From assembly GCF_039522025.1 (NCBI RefSeq), contig NZ_BAAADB010000004.1, forward strand, positions 62,001 through 126,000: a stretch of DNA of 64,000 nucleotides. Reading direction: 5' to 3'. The stretch's first letter is position 1, and the number at the start of each line of letters is the position of its first letter. The notes below the pieces were generated by a model. It saw only the letters and a list, made by a program, of their open reading frames with translations, searched no databases and was not told the DNA's origin. Positions 26,101 to 38,536 of the stretch are shown in pieces. A program made the translations under genes and the position numbers. Origin of the DNA: Deinococcus depolymerans. GTDB lineage: Bacteria > Deinococcota > Deinococci > Deinococcales > Deinococcaceae.

Positions 26101-26930
26101 GGCAGGCGGACTTCATGACGGGCCTTCCGTGTCCCGATGGGGGACGCTGCGCAAGGCGGCCGAGGTCTGGTCGGGGATCATGTTCGGGCATCGGCCGGGG
26201 CTCCGGATGATCCTGTGCCGTCCGCCTTGCGGAACTGAAGCGGGCCGGAAAGTCGGATCGCCGCGAGTCGATCAGGCATCAACCTTGCGGCCCGGCTGTG
26301 CTTCGGATGTCCGCCCGGCGTTCGGCGTGGGAGACCGAAAGAGGCTGGTCGGTCCGGTCCGTCAGGATCGCCTGCGCGTCAGCTCGTGATGCCCGGCGGG
26401 ATTCCGGACGACCGTTCATCGTCCGGCTCGCGACCCTGAAAGAGGCCGGTGGGTCTGGTCGGCCAGGGTCCGTCATGCACTGGGCTCACGGGTCGGTGGG
26501 CTTCGGCGCCCTGATGCGAGGTCCTGCGAGGACCTGTTGCGGCCAGGGCTGCCGGGCATCGGATTCAGGAGTGGCGGGCTTCACTTCCGACTTTCTGCCC
26601 GCCCTTGCGTGACACCAGGAGAGCGTGACGAAGGAGCCGCGCGCCGTTTCGCGCGTCACGTTCAGGCGCTGTCCGGGCTGCCCGGCGACCTCTCGCGGGT
26701 CGGGAGGCAGAGGGGGGAGCCTGGTCGTGCCGGGTTCCTGGAGGCCCGTCGTCCCTCGGGTTCAGGTGCCGTCCGGGCTGCCCGGTGACCTTCCGCGCGT
26801 CGGCCTGCGGTGCCGGGAAGGCCCGCCGCAACCGGCCGGTTGTGTGGTCCGCCCGAGTGTCGGCTGGGCTGGTGGTGGTTTCCTGCGTCCCAACCTCAGG
26901 CCCGTCGCGGTCCGGAGTATCTGTGGCGGC
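26101..26930. other. GC-rich region without supported genes
   Basis: The 26101-26600 part contains degraded pieces of the 200 bp repeat (GAGACCGAAAGAGGCTGGTC and similar). At 26667 and 26761 a ~95 bp-spaced pair shares GTCCGGGCTGCCCGG. Open frames lack any recognisable protein pattern. Confidence 0.45.
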
Positions 26931-27265
26931 TGGTGGTGTGATAGAGCACGATCAGGGTTGAGGACTTCTCGGGCGACGACATGCACTCCATCGCTCCCAT
27001 CGACACCTGAAGGCCATGCCCTGGCCGGGATGTTTTCGTGGCGTTCCGGTCGTTATGGTCTTCGTGCCCGCAGGCATTGCACCGGCAAACTGCTCTCTGT
27101 CGGTTCTTCTGGGACAGGCACCTGCAGGCTTCGAGGTGTATGTCGCGGGAACCCGGATCACTCCTGGCGTTGTGTATGGCGGGTGTCGAGTCGTGGAAGG
27201 TGTGCTGCATGTGCGCAGGTGCTGGGCGCCGCTGGGGCCAGTTGCCTGGGGCGGCATGGCAGAGG
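26930..27265 (-). pseudogene. TnpB C-terminal remnant
   Basis: Minus-strand pieces in two frames recreate the end of a TnpB: GVIRVPATYTSK in one frame, then CLSQKNRQRAVCRCNACGHE, DHNDRNAT and GHGLQVSMGAM in another. These match the VIRV-x-P-x-YTSQ, zinc-ribbon CxxCGHE, RuvC-III D-x-NAA and GHALQ-type ends of IS605 TnpB. Frameshifts and the altered DHNDRNAT make it inactive. The rest of the gene is not detectable upstream. Confidence 0.6.
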
Positions 27266-27333
27266 CGGGATGCAGATGGAGGTGATCAGGGCCGGGTCAA
27301 TGCCCTGCTGTGTGGGGGCTGCGCGGATCTGTG

Positions 27334-27469
27334 GTACGGATGCTGCTTGTTTCGCTGACTATACAGGACTTCACCGGATGGTCAGCTCAGCGTCCGGAGA
27401 GGCGTTTTTCTACTTGTCGCTTCGCTCTGATTGAACGGTCTGTGCAGCCCTTTCGATCGGAGTTCTTAT
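27334..27469 (+). repeat. SNR-like dispersed repeat, degenerate copy
   Basis: TACGGATGCTGCTTGTTTCG to TTTCGATCGGAGTTCTTAT, with many changes from the consensus and decayed terminal repeats. Confidence 0.65.
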
Positions 27470-28262
27470 GGCATGTACGCGTGCGTGGTTATCGCTGCAG
27501 GCGTGAGCGGAGGCATCCAGGAATGCCAGCGCATGCCACTCTGATGGTGATGGCAGCAAGCAGCTGGCCGTTTCCTTCCGTGTTTATCGGGTTGTTGGTA
27601 GTCGGGCGGGATCGTTCTCGCTGTTTTCAGAAGGGTGGTTTACCCCTCAAGAATCGTTCGAGGGGCCTTCTCGTGGCTCCTGTGAGCTTGGGGCTGATGT
27701 CTGGTATGGAACGCCCTCAAGAGAAGGTTGCCAGCTGAACCCGAAGGAGCGCCACTTGGTTGTCGCACGTTCCCATCGTTAGGGCGCGGGCCGCCTCGGC
27801 GCGGAGTAGCGTGGCGTCCAGCGCTTCCACCTCAAGAACGTCGCCGAGTTTCCGATACTCCCCCGCGTCCAGGCGGTTGCCGTACACCACTCTCAGGGAT
27901 CGCACGGTTTCCTGAGCCCGTTCTATGGCGGACAGACTCGCGAAGCGCTCGCGCGCCGCCTGATCCGGGTCGGCTTCGGCTTCCAGCAGTCGCGGCGGCG
28001 CAGCCACCTGTGCTCTCACGGCCACCTGTTGCCGGGCAGGCGGTGGCCGGTAATCGTCCGGCGAGCGGATGAAACTCACGAAGAAGCCGGGTCCCGGTAC
28101 CTTTTTGCCTGCGATGAGCCGTTCCACTTCATCCAGTCGCTCACGGACCGTGTCCACACCGAGGGATTCCATCAGGCCCTTGGCCACCTTGGGCACGATG
28201 CCCCGCCCGGTCAGGCGGCTGAGCAGCAGGGGGGCGAGGGCCACTACCTCTCGCTCGAAGAC

Positions 28263-29630
<1,368 letters not shown>

Positions 29631-30458
29631 GTAATGCACGCTCTGATTCTGGCCGCGTCCATGGTACGTGACCGACGCAAGGTAGTGCGCCCGCAGCAGT
29701 TCGTCATGCGCAGGGTCGAGGACGCGGCGGATTTTATCCGGGCTCAGGTTCAGGATGCGGGCTTTGCGGCCCCATTCCAGAAGGCCGACTTTGAACTCCT
29801 GCAGGCGTTCGCTGGGTGCGTCGAGGGTATGACGGTGGCCGTCCAGGAGGCGGTATAAGGCCCGGGCGGTGGGCTGTGTCAGTTCGCCCAGTATCCCGGA
29901 ACTCAGCGGTTTGAGAAAGCCACGGCGAAGGCTCTCCGCGATGATCGGCGGTAGCACGACAGTGATCATGCTGTCCTGATCGATGGTGCCGCCGGACTGG
30001 CCAGTGTCGAACATAATTTCATGCAGGTGCCGGAAAATCACGGTCCGGTACCGTTTGCCGTCATGCCAGCCGCGCTCGATGTGAGAGTTGGTGTGAGATA
30101 GCCGCATCAGCGATCCGTGCAGGTTTCTGTGGTACCGCCCGGATGTGTCCAGTCCGGAGGCGCGCAGGAAGTGGTTGGCGGTACCCGTCACTGCGTTGGT
30201 GGCTGGAAATCCTTGCGCTGCGAACAGGCACAGGATGCCGATGATGTCGTTGTCCAGGCCGAACGGAACAAGGTACTGCGGCGTACCGATGCATTTCACG
30301 CTCATGCGCTCGTCGCCCTCTCCGTACTCGTCTTTCCAGGACGTACTGCCCGCGCCTACACGGCTTTGCATGCTGATCAGCCCGAGGCGGGCGAGGTTCA
30401 GTTCGTCGATGTGCCGGGGCAGCGAACGCTTCTCGGAAGCCCGGTGCAAGAGGGTCAT

Positions 30459-30610
30459 GCTGTTGATGTTATGGGTTCTGAGAGAAAAACAAAAACTGAG
30501 GTTGTCAACAACAAAGGATTTGAAAAAACCCATCCTGCACATCAAAAAAGAGAATTTCTACCCAAAGTGTCCGTGGATTTTGACCGACCTTCCCCCAAAG
30601 TGTCCGTGGG
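30459..30610. other. Replication origin 3: AT-rich leader and two iterons
   Basis: Upstream of repA3 is an AT-rich stretch (30470-30560) with a GTTGTCAACAAC palindrome. Two copies of CCCAAAGTGTCCGTGG start at 30561 and 30594, 33 bp apart as in origin 2. Only two units are seen, fewer than at origins 1 and 2. Confidence 0.65.
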
Positions 30611-31204
30611 TCGCGGGGCCTGGGCACAGCGCCTGGTGGCTGGGGTCTGCCGGTGGTTGCCGGGCTCGGGGCAGGGTCGTTTCCACCTGCTGGGTTTGTC
30701 GTGTTCAGCGGGATTGCATTGTCATGGCTGCCGGATTGGGCCCGGTTGGAGGGTCGTTCTCGTGGCGGCTGTGGCCAAGGAAGCACAGAGGTTTTTTCCG
30801 GGGGTCGTTGTGCAGGTTCGTGAAGGGATGCTGCGCACAGGGCCGACAGGAATGGGCAGTCACCTCTGCCTGCTGCCCGTAACGCCTCCTTAACGCCTCG
30901 TCCGCCATACTCGCCCGCATGGACCATTACCGGCCTGATGGCTGCTGACCCGAACGCACGTGAGGGCCGGTCAGGCAGCCTGAAAATACTGTCGCTGGGC
31001 GGAAGAACTTCATGAAGGCCCCACGGGTTCCAATTGAATACAGCCACCTACCTTTGCCGGTCACACAGTGTTAATCTGCCTTCCATGAAGCAGACGTTCA
31101 TGCAGGGCTATTCCAGCGCTCATCGGGCTTGACAGGCACCTGAACGGACCTCTCGCACACGCACTCACCCGCCCACTCTTCATCCCGCACCACCGGAGGA
31201 CCCC
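30611..31204. other. Intergenic region before the polysaccharide locus
   Basis: No gene, repeat or RNA is supported in this ~590 bp. An ACCGGAGGACCCC Shine-Dalgarno for ugd is at its right end. Composition is unremarkable. Confidence 0.5.
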
Positions 31205-32587
31205 ATGACCAAGGACCCCATGACCGTCGCCGTGATCGGAACCGGATATGTCGGACTCGGCACGGCCGCACTCCTCGCGCACATCGGCCACACCGTCACC
31301 GGCATTGACATCAGCGAGGAAAAGATCAACCTGCTCCGCGCCGGACAGGTCCCCATCCACGAACCCGGCCTCGACGACCTGCTCGCCAGCGTGCAGGACC
31401 GCCTCACCTGGACCACCAGCTACGACAGCGTCCACACCGCCGACGTGATCTTCATCTGCGTCGGCACGCCCCCCGGCCCGGACGGCACACCCGACCTGCA
31501 GTACGTCGTCAGCGCCGCCGCCCGCATCGCCCCGCACCTGAACGGGCACGCGCAGGTCATCGTGAACAAGAGCACCGTGCCCATCGGCACCGGCGACTAC
31601 GTGCAGCGCCTCCTCGAGGACCACGCGCCCGGCTACGACCACGAACGCCACCGGGTGGTCAGCAACCCCGAATTCCTGCGTGAAGGCACCGCGCTGCAAG
31701 ACAGCCTCTACCCCGACCGCATCGTGCTGGGCGGGCACCCGGACGCCCTGCAGATCATGGCCCGCCTGTACGCCCCGCTGATCGAACAGACCTTCACGGC
31801 CCCGGCCGCCGCGCCCCGCCCGGAAACGTACACCCGCCCCACCGTCGTGAACACCACGCTGCAGAGCGCCGAGATGATCAAGTACGCCGCGAACGCCTTC
31901 CTGGCCCTCAAGATCAGTTTCGCGAACGAGATCGCCGGCCTGTGCGAACGCGTCGGCGCGGACATCGAGGAAGTCGCCACCGGCATCGGCCTCGACGGCC
32001 GCATCGGCACCCGCTTCCTGAACGCCGGCGCCGGCTGGGGCGGCAGCTGCTTCGGCAAGGACACCGCCGGCCTCATCAGCGCCGGACGCGAACACGGCTA
32101 CGACATGCCCATCCTGCAGGCCGCCATCGACATCAACACCCGCCAGCGGCAGGTGATCATCGACAAACTCATGCGCCAGCTGCGCACCCTCAAGGGCAAA
32201 CGCGTCACCGTGCTCGGCATGGCCTTCAAACCCGACACCGACGACCTGCGCGACGCCCCCGCCCACGACCTGATCACCCGCCTGCACCAGCTCGGCGCGA
32301 CCGTCACCGCCCACGACCCCATCGCCATGCCCCGCGCCGCCCGCGAATGGACGCACCTCACGTACCGCGAGGCGAGCAGCGTCCAGGACGCCCTGCACCG
32401 CGCGGACGCCGTGATCATCGTCACCGAATGGAGCGACTACCGCACCCTCGACTGGAACGCCCACCTGAAGGGCATGCGCGGCCGCCTGATCATCGACGCC
32501 CGCAACATCATCCGCACGCCCATCGACGCGCACGTCGAACAGATCGGCCGGGAAGCCCCGGTCGGAGAACGCCGCGCCCTCACCTGA
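31205..32587 (+). CDS. ugd: UDP-glucose 6-dehydrogenase
   Basis: A 460-residue NAD-dependent enzyme that oxidises UDP-glucose twice to UDP-glucuronate. The Rossmann motif [18 protein letters not shown] is at the N-terminus. Other marks are [41 protein letters not shown] and the catalytic-Cys motif [10 protein letters not shown] (about 280). [17 protein letters not shown] marks the C-terminal Rossmann fold. GGAGG precedes the ATG; a second ATG five codons on also has a ribosome site. It opens the polysaccharide locus and supplies UDP-GlcA for the next enzyme. GC content is high, like the host. Confidence 0.95.
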   Translation: MTKDPMTVAVIGTGYVGLGTAALLAHIGHTVTGIDISEEKINLLRAGQVPIHEPGLDDLLASVQDRLTWTTSYDSVHTADVIFICVGTPPGPDGTPDLQYVVSAAARIAPHLNGHAQVIVNKSTVPIGTGDYVQRLLEDHAPGYDHERHRVVSNPEFLREGTALQDSLYPDRIVLGGHPDALQIMARLYAPLIEQTFTAPAAAPRPETYTRPTVVNTTLQSAEMIKYAANAFLALKISFANEIAGLCERVGADIEEVATGIGLDGRIGTRFLNAGAGWGGSCFGKDTAGLISAGREHGYDMPILQAAIDINTRQRQVIIDKLMRQLRTLKGKRVTVLGMAFKPDTDDLRDAPAHDLITRLHQLGATVTAHDPIAMPRAAREWTHLTYREASSVQDALHRADAVIIVTEWSDYRTLDWNAHLKGMRGRLIIDARNIIRTPIDAHVEQIGREAPVGERRALT

Positions 32588-32633
32588 CAACCCTCCCACC
32601 TTCATGACCGAAGCCACCCATACTGAGGGACAC

Positions 32634-33614
32634 ATGACCGAACCCCACCCCACCCCGGTTCCCAGCACCGCCACCAGTGGACCGCTGCGCATCCTGATCA
32701 CCGGCAGCGCCGGCTTCGTCGGCAGCCACCTCGTCGAACGCTTCCTGAACGAAGGACACACCGTCACCGGCGTGGACAACTACATCAGCGGACAGGTCAG
32801 CAACACCGACCTGTTCCGCGACCACCCGCGCTTCACGTTCATCGAGGCCGACGTCAGCCACGGCATTCCCTACACCGGCGAGAAGCTCGACTGGGTCATG
32901 CACTTCGCCAGTCCCGCCAGCCCCCCCCACTACCAGCAGTTCCCCGTAGAAACACTGATGGTCGGCGCGCAGGGCACGCAGAACGGCCTGGAACTCGCGC
33001 ACGCGCACGGCGCCGGGTTCTTCCTCGCCAGCACCAGCGAGGTGTACGGCGACCCGCACGTCCACCCGCAGCCCGAAACGTACTGGGGGAACGTGAACCC
33101 CATCGGCGTGCGCTCCTGCTACGACGAGGCCAAACGCTACGCCGAGGCGATCACCATGGCGTACCACCGCAGCCGCGGCGTGAACACCCGCATCATCCGC
33201 ATCTTCAACACCTACGGCCCCCGCATGCGCCCCGACGACGGCCGCGTGATCACCAACTTCGTTCACCAGGCCCTGCGCGGCGAACCCCTGACCGTGTACG
33301 GCGACGGCAGCCAGACCAGAAGCTTCCAGTACATCGACGATCTGGTGGAAGGTATTAGCCGGTTGATGATGGTGAAGTACCACGAGCCGGTGAATTTGGG
33401 GAACCCGGAGGAATACTCTGTTGTTGAGATTGCTGAAGTTGTGAAGGATATTTTCGGCTCAGGAAACATCGTATTTGAGGATTTGCCAAGTGATGATCCC
33501 AAAATAAGAAAGCCAAATGTTGATGTCGCAAAAAGACTTTTAAGAATGAAATATACTAACGATGTTCAATTAAGATTAGAGATTCTGAAGGAAGAATGGG
33601 GGAAATTGAAATGA
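32634..33614 (+). CDS. UDP-glucuronate decarboxylase (UDP-xylose synthase), mosaic gene
   Basis: A 326-residue short-chain dehydrogenase/reductase with [19 protein letters not shown] (NAD site), [16 protein letters not shown], the YxxxK pair in [10 protein letters not shown] and [17 protein letters not shown], all typical of UXS enzymes that make UDP-xylose from UDP-GlcA. ATG 32634 has GAGGG upstream; an ATG at 32604 lacks one. Up to about nt 33340 codons are very GC-rich. From GEGISRL-like codons onward the gene turns AT-rich (AAAATAAGAAAGCCAAATGT style). The protein stays homologous throughout, so the 3' third was replaced by recombination with a low-GC relative. Confidence 0.9.
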   Translation: MTEPHPTPVPSTATSGPLRILITGSAGFVGSHLVERFLNEGHTVTGVDNYISGQVSNTDLFRDHPRFTFIEADVSHGIPYTGEKLDWVMHFASPASPPHYQQFPVETLMVGAQGTQNGLELAHAHGAGFFLASTSEVYGDPHVHPQPETYWGNVNPIGVRSCYDEAKRYAEAITMAYHRSRGVNTRIIRIFNTYGPRMRPDDGRVITNFVHQALRGEPLTVYGDGSQTRSFQYIDDLVEGISRLMMVKYHEPVNLGNPEEYSVVEIAEVVKDIFGSGNIVFEDLPSDDPKIRKPNVDVAKRLLRMKYTNDVQLRLEILKEEWGKLK

Positions 33615-34879
33615 GTGAGATTTGCGTAATTGGCCTAGGCTATATCGGTTTGCCAACTGCCATACTTCTATCTGATGGCGGATTCAATGTTATTGGAGTC
33701 GATACTAGTAGCTATGTCATTGAATCACTAATAAGAGGCAGATCGAATATTAGTGAACCTGGACTGAGTGAGAGGCTGTTGCTCGCTATTCATGAAAGAA
33801 GATTTATTGCTTCCTATGACATCCCTATTGCGGACACATATATCGTTGCTGTACCGACTCCTTTTAACCAAGATAAGTCGGCTGATTTATCAGCAGTTTT
33901 TAGTGTAATTGAAGGAATTGGTCGGGTAATGAAGCCAGACTCTCTGGTTATTATTGAATCGACATGTCCGATAGGTACAACTGAAATATGTAGGGATAAA
34001 ATTTTCAATATCTTACGTGAACGCAATCTGGCGCAAGATTCTGAATGTATTAACTTGGCCTATTGCCCAGAAAGGGTACTGCCCGGTAATATTATGGAGG
34101 AAATAGTTACAAACGATCGCATTATAGGTGGCATAACACCGAATGCTTCGGAAAAAGCAGAACAGATTTATAGTCGGGTAATTAAAGGGAGCTTGATGCT
34201 GACTAATTCACGGACAGCAGAAATGGCGAAATTAATTGAAAATTCTTTTAGGGATACGAATATCGCATTTGCAAATGAGATTTCGCTGATTGCCGAGGAA
34301 GTTAACGTCAATCCCTGGGAAGTAATTGAGTTGGCTAATAGGCATCCTCGGGTAAATATTCTCCAGCCAGGTCCTGGCGTGGGTGGACATTGCATTGCGG
34401 TTGATCCATGGTTTCTTGTAGAGGCCACTCCTGGCATCTCTCGAATTGTTAAGATGGCACGGGAAGTTAATGATTCGATCCCGAAAACTGTATTAGATAG
34501 ATTCGAAAAACTTAGATATGATTGTCTTGAGAACGGCATTTATCCATTAGATGTCTTGATTATGGGTCTTACTTTTAAAGCAAATGTAGCGGATATGAGG
34601 GAAAGCCCTGCACTACAGATTACTGAGTCGATAGTCAGGAAATATGGCGATGCGGATCATATACACATCTTAGAACCCAATATAGATTCTCTCCCTGTTT
34701 CAATTGAAGATCGAGCTCGTTTGACTACCGATCCTTTATCCAATAAAAATTACGATATCGTCTTAATTCTAGTTGATCATACGGCCTTTAATATTGATCT
34801 AGTTCAAGAAATAGTATTCAGAAGCAGACATATTATAGACAAGAGGGGCCTAATCAGAAGATTGGGGGTAAAAAATTAA
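33611..34879 (+). CDS. UDP-N-acetyl-mannosaminuronate dehydrogenase-like protein
   Basis: A 422-residue UDP-sugar dehydrogenase of the WecC/WbpA branch: [68 protein letters not shown] and [15 protein letters not shown] with the catalytic Cys. It should oxidise a UDP-HexNAc (ManNAc or GlcNAc) to the uronic acid. The ATG overlaps the previous stop (ATGA). It is fully AT-rich. No WecB epimerase is present nearby, so the substrate is undecided. Confidence 0.85.
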   Translation: MSEICVIGLGYIGLPTAILLSDGGFNVIGVDTSSYVIESLIRGRSNISEPGLSERLLLAIHERRFIASYDIPIADTYIVAVPTPFNQDKSADLSAVFSVIEGIGRVMKPDSLVIIESTCPIGTTEICRDKIFNILRERNLAQDSECINLAYCPERVLPGNIMEEIVTNDRIIGGITPNASEKAEQIYSRVIKGSLMLTNSRTAEMAKLIENSFRDTNIAFANEISLIAEEVNVNPWEVIELANRHPRVNILQPGPGVGGHCIAVDPWFLVEATPGISRIVKMAREVNDSIPKTVLDRFEKLRYDCLENGIYPLDVLIMGLTFKANVADMRESPALQITESIVRKYGDADHIHILEPNIDSLPVSIEDRARLTTDPLSNKNYDIVLILVDHTAFNIDLVQEIVFRSRHIIDKRGLIRRLGVKN

Positions 34880-36050
34880 AAGATCACGTTCGATACTAAT
34901 AACAATTCTCTCGTTTTCAATTAGCTTTGGGTCTCTTGTATTAATATCCCACTTATTTGATAAAAATCAAATTGGATATATGATACTGATACAATCAATT
35001 TCCTACATCTTGTTGCCTGTGTTCGGATTTAGATTCGACACGCTTGCTCAAACCTCTGATGACAGTGATTCTTATACTAAAAACAGAGATGCACATATAT
35101 TAGTATGCCTTTTCCTTATTTCTATATGTGCATTAGTTTTTTTGCCAGCTGTTTTTTTATTAAACTCTGCTGTTGCGATTAATGTATTTCTAACCTGTAT
35201 TTGCTCTGTCTCCCTATCTCTGGTTAATTTAGCTACGGCAAAGCTCGTATATTTTCAGAATCAAAAAACCATTGACATCATTCGGATCGGCAATCCAATT
35301 TTTGTCGTCATCTCCCAAATACTTGTGACTGGTTATGCAGATCTTCATCAATCCCTTCTAATAGCTTTTGTGCTATCACAAATAATAATCTCTGTGACTA
35401 TTCTCAATAAGGACATTCGAGAATCGCTATCAAATATTCATCCTTCCTACACTTATATCGATAGTAATAAAGCATTTATATTTAAGGCCGTTCCAGCGGG
35501 AATAGTCAATTCGATTGGACTTTATGCTTTTACGGCTATGATCCCACTGTTTAGTAGTCAGTATCAAAATACTATTCTGTTTGCACAACGTATCACCCAA
35601 GGACCTGCATCAAGCCTAACAATGACTCTGTCGCAAATATTAACTATGAATTCTAAGCAAAAGAAGGTATATATGCCGATTATAAGGGATCACTTTATTC
35701 TATCACTAGGAATTTCTATATTTTACGTACTCGGTTTAATCTTTGCAGTCTCATTCATTGAGAATTCCCGATCTAAAAATTGGACTGGCCTGACTGAATT
35801 TTCAATTATTTTTTTGGCCATTTCAACAGCACAGATGATTGTGTCACCTACGTCTATAGTAGTATTAAAGTTAAGGAAGCTGGTCTTCCAGGCATCCTGG
35901 GATTACTCAAGAGCTGTTGCAATACTTATATACATTCTAGTGTGTTTATATCTTAATCTATCTATACAATCTGTGGTGATTGGCTATGCTATAGTAATGG
36001 TGATGTTCTACCTTATATACGCGGTGATGAGCTTTAAGTTCTGGAGATAG
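34875..36050 (+). CDS. Wzx-type polysaccharide flippase, apparent ATT start
   Basis: A 391-residue membrane protein with about ten transmembrane segments, of the MATE/PST flippase type that moves lipid-linked repeat units. The first ATG (34980) would delete the first helix. In frame upstream is a perfect Wzx N-terminus ([20 protein letters not shown], then FDKNQIGYMILIQSISYIL). The only plausible start is ATT at 34875, overlapping the previous stop and 6-8 nt after GGGGG. There is no ATG, GTG or TTG between. AT-rich throughout. Confidence 0.75.
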   Translation: MKRSRSILITILSFSISFGSLVLISHLFDKNQIGYMILIQSISYILLPVFGFRFDTLAQTSDDSDSYTKNRDAHILVCLFLISICALVFLPAVFLLNSAVAINVFLTCICSVSLSLVNLATAKLVYFQNQKTIDIIRIGNPIFVVISQILVTGYADLHQSLLIAFVLSQIIISVTILNKDIRESLSNIHPSYTYIDSNKAFIFKAVPAGIVNSIGLYAFTAMIPLFSSQYQNTILFAQRITQGPASSLTMTLSQILTMNSKQKKVYMPIIRDHFILSLGISIFYVLGLIFAVSFIENSRSKNWTGLTEFSIIFLAISTAQMIVSPTSIVVLKLRKLVFQASWDYSRAVAILIYILVCLYLNLSIQSVVIGYAIVMVMFYLIYAVMSFKFWR

Positions 36051-36051
36051 C

Positions 36052-37347
36052 ATGAGAAAAAAAGTTCTAATTTTATGTAGGGATTTCCCACCCTATTTTT
36101 ATTCCGTGGGCGGTGTCAGTAGAATGATCTATCTGTCTAAATATCTCGTCGAAAATAATATCGAACCATCAGTTATTTCTGCTAAGGGCTTTTTTATTTC
36201 CAACTTTGGTTTCGAGCCAGTTCTAGAGAGTATTAGAAGAGTATATGTCAAAGATATTTGGCAGCTTGTAAAAACTAAGCGCAGCCTGCATAGCTCTTTG
36301 AACAATAATAAAAATCCGAAAGCAAAAATAAGCTTAAAGTCAATATTAATCAAGTTATTTGCCAAAATATTTGGATTTTTAGAGAAAAATATATTAATTG
36401 ATATGGGAATTCTGTCTTTCATCCCTTTCTTTGCTGCTGCTTGCGCGGAAATTAAGAGGGGATCCAGATTCATAATAGTATCAGTGCCACCTCACAGCAT
36501 TCTCCTGTCTTCTTTGATGTTAAAGCTCATTTTTAGGTCAAAAATATATCTCGTCTTGGACTATCGAGATGGATGGAACACTAATATAATATTTCGTAGT
36601 GAAAATCTAATAGGTAGATATATAGAATTGAGGCTAGAGAGATCCGTACTGCATCATAGTGATCAGGTTTTCTTCGCCACAGAGCAAATGATGAATGCAG
36701 TTAACTCTTTTGCGCAAATTTCGCATAAATCTGCCATAATTTTAAATGGTCATCCCGTTGAGGGCGAGTTTGATTCTGAAATAATCAAAAAAAGATGCGC
36801 AAAATTAAATATAGGCCATTTTGGATATATATCAGACGATCAAAAAAGCTACAGATATATTGTTCCACTGCTAGATATGATATTATCTAGCAATCTTCCT
36901 ATTGAGTTGCATCTATATGGTAATGTATCCTTCAAAAAATCCACTCTTGAAAAATACAGCTTCGTAAAAATCTACCCAAATGTCAATGCGGATGAGATGT
37001 ATAAAACAATGAGGAATATGGATCTCCTCCTGGTATACCACTACCTATCTGATGGTGCACAAGAAGCCATTCCGGGAAAATTGTATGAGCATATCGCAGT
37101 AAACATCCCTTCGCTTGTAATCGGTCCTTCTAATTACGCGGCCCGTATCTTTAGTGAGGAAAATGAAATTGGGTACACCGCGGCTATTGAGCGCGAGGAT
37201 CAAGTCCAAGAAGTTCTTAAGCTAGCGAATTTGGATAAAATGCAGGAGAGAGAATGGGATATATCAAAGCGTCTGTCTAAAAAATACAGCAGGGCAAAAC
37301 AGTATGAAACGATACTCAATTTAATTAATCAATACTATGCTAAGTAA
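36052..37347 (+). CDS. Glycosyltransferase, GT-B fold (family 4-like)
   Basis: A 431-residue protein. The N-terminal part has VLILCRDFPPYFYSVGGVSR, typical of GT4-type acceptors domains. The centre has YLVLDYRDGW and SDQVFFATEQMMN. The C-terminal half has NIGHFGYISDDQKSYRYIVP and VYHYLSDGAQEAIPGKLYEH with the nucleotide-binding E in PGKLYEH. One or two hydrophobic stretches (about 120-165) suggest membrane association. It should add one sugar to the lipid-linked unit; which one is unknown. Starts one base after the flippase stop. Confidence 0.8.
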   Translation: MRKKVLILCRDFPPYFYSVGGVSRMIYLSKYLVENNIEPSVISAKGFFISNFGFEPVLESIRRVYVKDIWQLVKTKRSLHSSLNNNKNPKAKISLKSILIKLFAKIFGFLEKNILIDMGILSFIPFFAAACAEIKRGSRFIIVSVPPHSILLSSLMLKLIFRSKIYLVLDYRDGWNTNIIFRSENLIGRYIELRLERSVLHHSDQVFFATEQMMNAVNSFAQISHKSAIILNGHPVEGEFDSEIIKKRCAKLNIGHFGYISDDQKSYRYIVPLLDMILSSNLPIELHLYGNVSFKKSTLEKYSFVKIYPNVNADEMYKTMRNMDLLLVYHYLSDGAQEAIPGKLYEHIAVNIPSLVIGPSNYAARIFSEENEIGYTAAIEREDQVQEVLKLANLDKMQEREWDISKRLSKKYSRAKQYETILNLINQYYAK

Positions 37348-38536
37348 AATTTTTGATCCTGGGAAACTATTCTTTATACAGGCGTTAATAGTTTTGATCT
37401 ATATATTAAATAAAGGCGGGCATCAATTAGGAACATACCTGTACATATTTCTTCCTGTTATAGTTTTTCTTCCAATATATGCTTGGTTTAATAAAATAAC
37501 TGCGAAATATGCTCCAAAGCCAACTCTTGGAGTAGTATACACCAAGATGGCTGTTATATTTTCTATGATCTACGCAAATGTTTGCTTTTTTATATTAATT
37601 TTGGTATACAGTGAAGCCGGGGGATTTGGCGGAGCATTAAAAATGCTGGCTGACGCGGGCGGTGTAAGCTACTTTCAGCAAGATTTCTTGGACAAGTACG
37701 GTATTTTTTATATCTCTTTATACGCGGCCCCGGCGATAATAACTATAAATGCTATTAATTTTTATAGTAGCTCTCAAAGTAAAAAGATGCTGGCATGTCT
37801 AAGTGCGGGCATATTGGTAATAATATTTGGCATATCAATATTATTGGGATCCAGAATATTGATTATATCCGCATGCGCTTGTTGGTTAATGGTGTTTCTT
37901 AGATTAGGAAGTGTTAAAAGAAAGCATATTGGCATAATACTAATATCATTGATCATTTCGCTATATTTTATTGTTCAAATTCAAACAACTAAAATACGCA
38001 CTAATAGTATTTCAGAAGTCTTTGATGTGCTCATCAGGTATTATACTACTTCTTTCGATAATGGTATATATGCGATTGAGCGCTTGTCCTCGGAAAATCC
38101 TCTGTTCTGGACTATTCGGCCACTTCTGACGTTACCCATCTTCTCCGATCTAACTAATATTCAATCACTGTATGCTGGGTTATTTGGTACCATACCTATA
38201 TTGAGCAGAAAGGATGATTTTGATTATGTTTGGAATATGGGATTAGATCCAACTATCAACACTTTTTCATACTTTGGATATCTTTTCCTGGATTATGGAT
38301 GGTATGGGGCGGTCGTTAATGTGATAATCCTAATTTTACTGCAGATACTGTTCGTTAAAAATCAAAGTGGAAATATTTACAGCCTACTTCTATTTCCTAT
38401 ATTTTACATTGCATTACTAGACCATCTAAGAACAATAAATGTTTTTTCTCAAAGAACCCTGATTTCATGTATAGTAATTGCCGTATATATCGCTTTAGTT
38501 AAAGCGTTTTCTTTAAGGAGAAGTAATGAAACGTAA
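37337..38536 (+). CDS. Polysaccharide polymerase (Wzy-like membrane protein)
   Basis: A 399-residue integral membrane protein with about 11 hydrophobic segments and a large loop (about 220-310) containing YYTTSFDNGIYAIERLS and WNMGLDPTINTFSYFGYLFL, the pattern of the O-antigen/oligosaccharide polymerase family. Sequence identity in such proteins is always low, so the call rests on topology and its place between transferases and flippase. The start overlaps the preceding gene by 11 bp. AT-rich. Confidence 0.7.
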   Translation: MLSKIFDPGKLFFIQALIVLIYILNKGGHQLGTYLYIFLPVIVFLPIYAWFNKITAKYAPKPTLGVVYTKMAVIFSMIYANVCFFILILVYSEAGGFGGALKMLADAGGVSYFQQDFLDKYGIFYISLYAAPAIITINAINFYSSSQSKKMLACLSAGILVIIFGISILLGSRILIISACACWLMVFLRLGSVKRKHIGIILISLIISLYFIVQIQTTKIRTNSISEVFDVLIRYYTTSFDNGIYAIERLSSENPLFWTIRPLLTLPIFSDLTNIQSLYAGLFGTIPILSRKDDFDYVWNMGLDPTINTFSYFGYLFLDYGWYGAVVNVIILILLQILFVKNQSGNIYSLLLFPIFYIALLDHLRTINVFSQRTLISCIVIAVYIALVKAFSLRRSNET

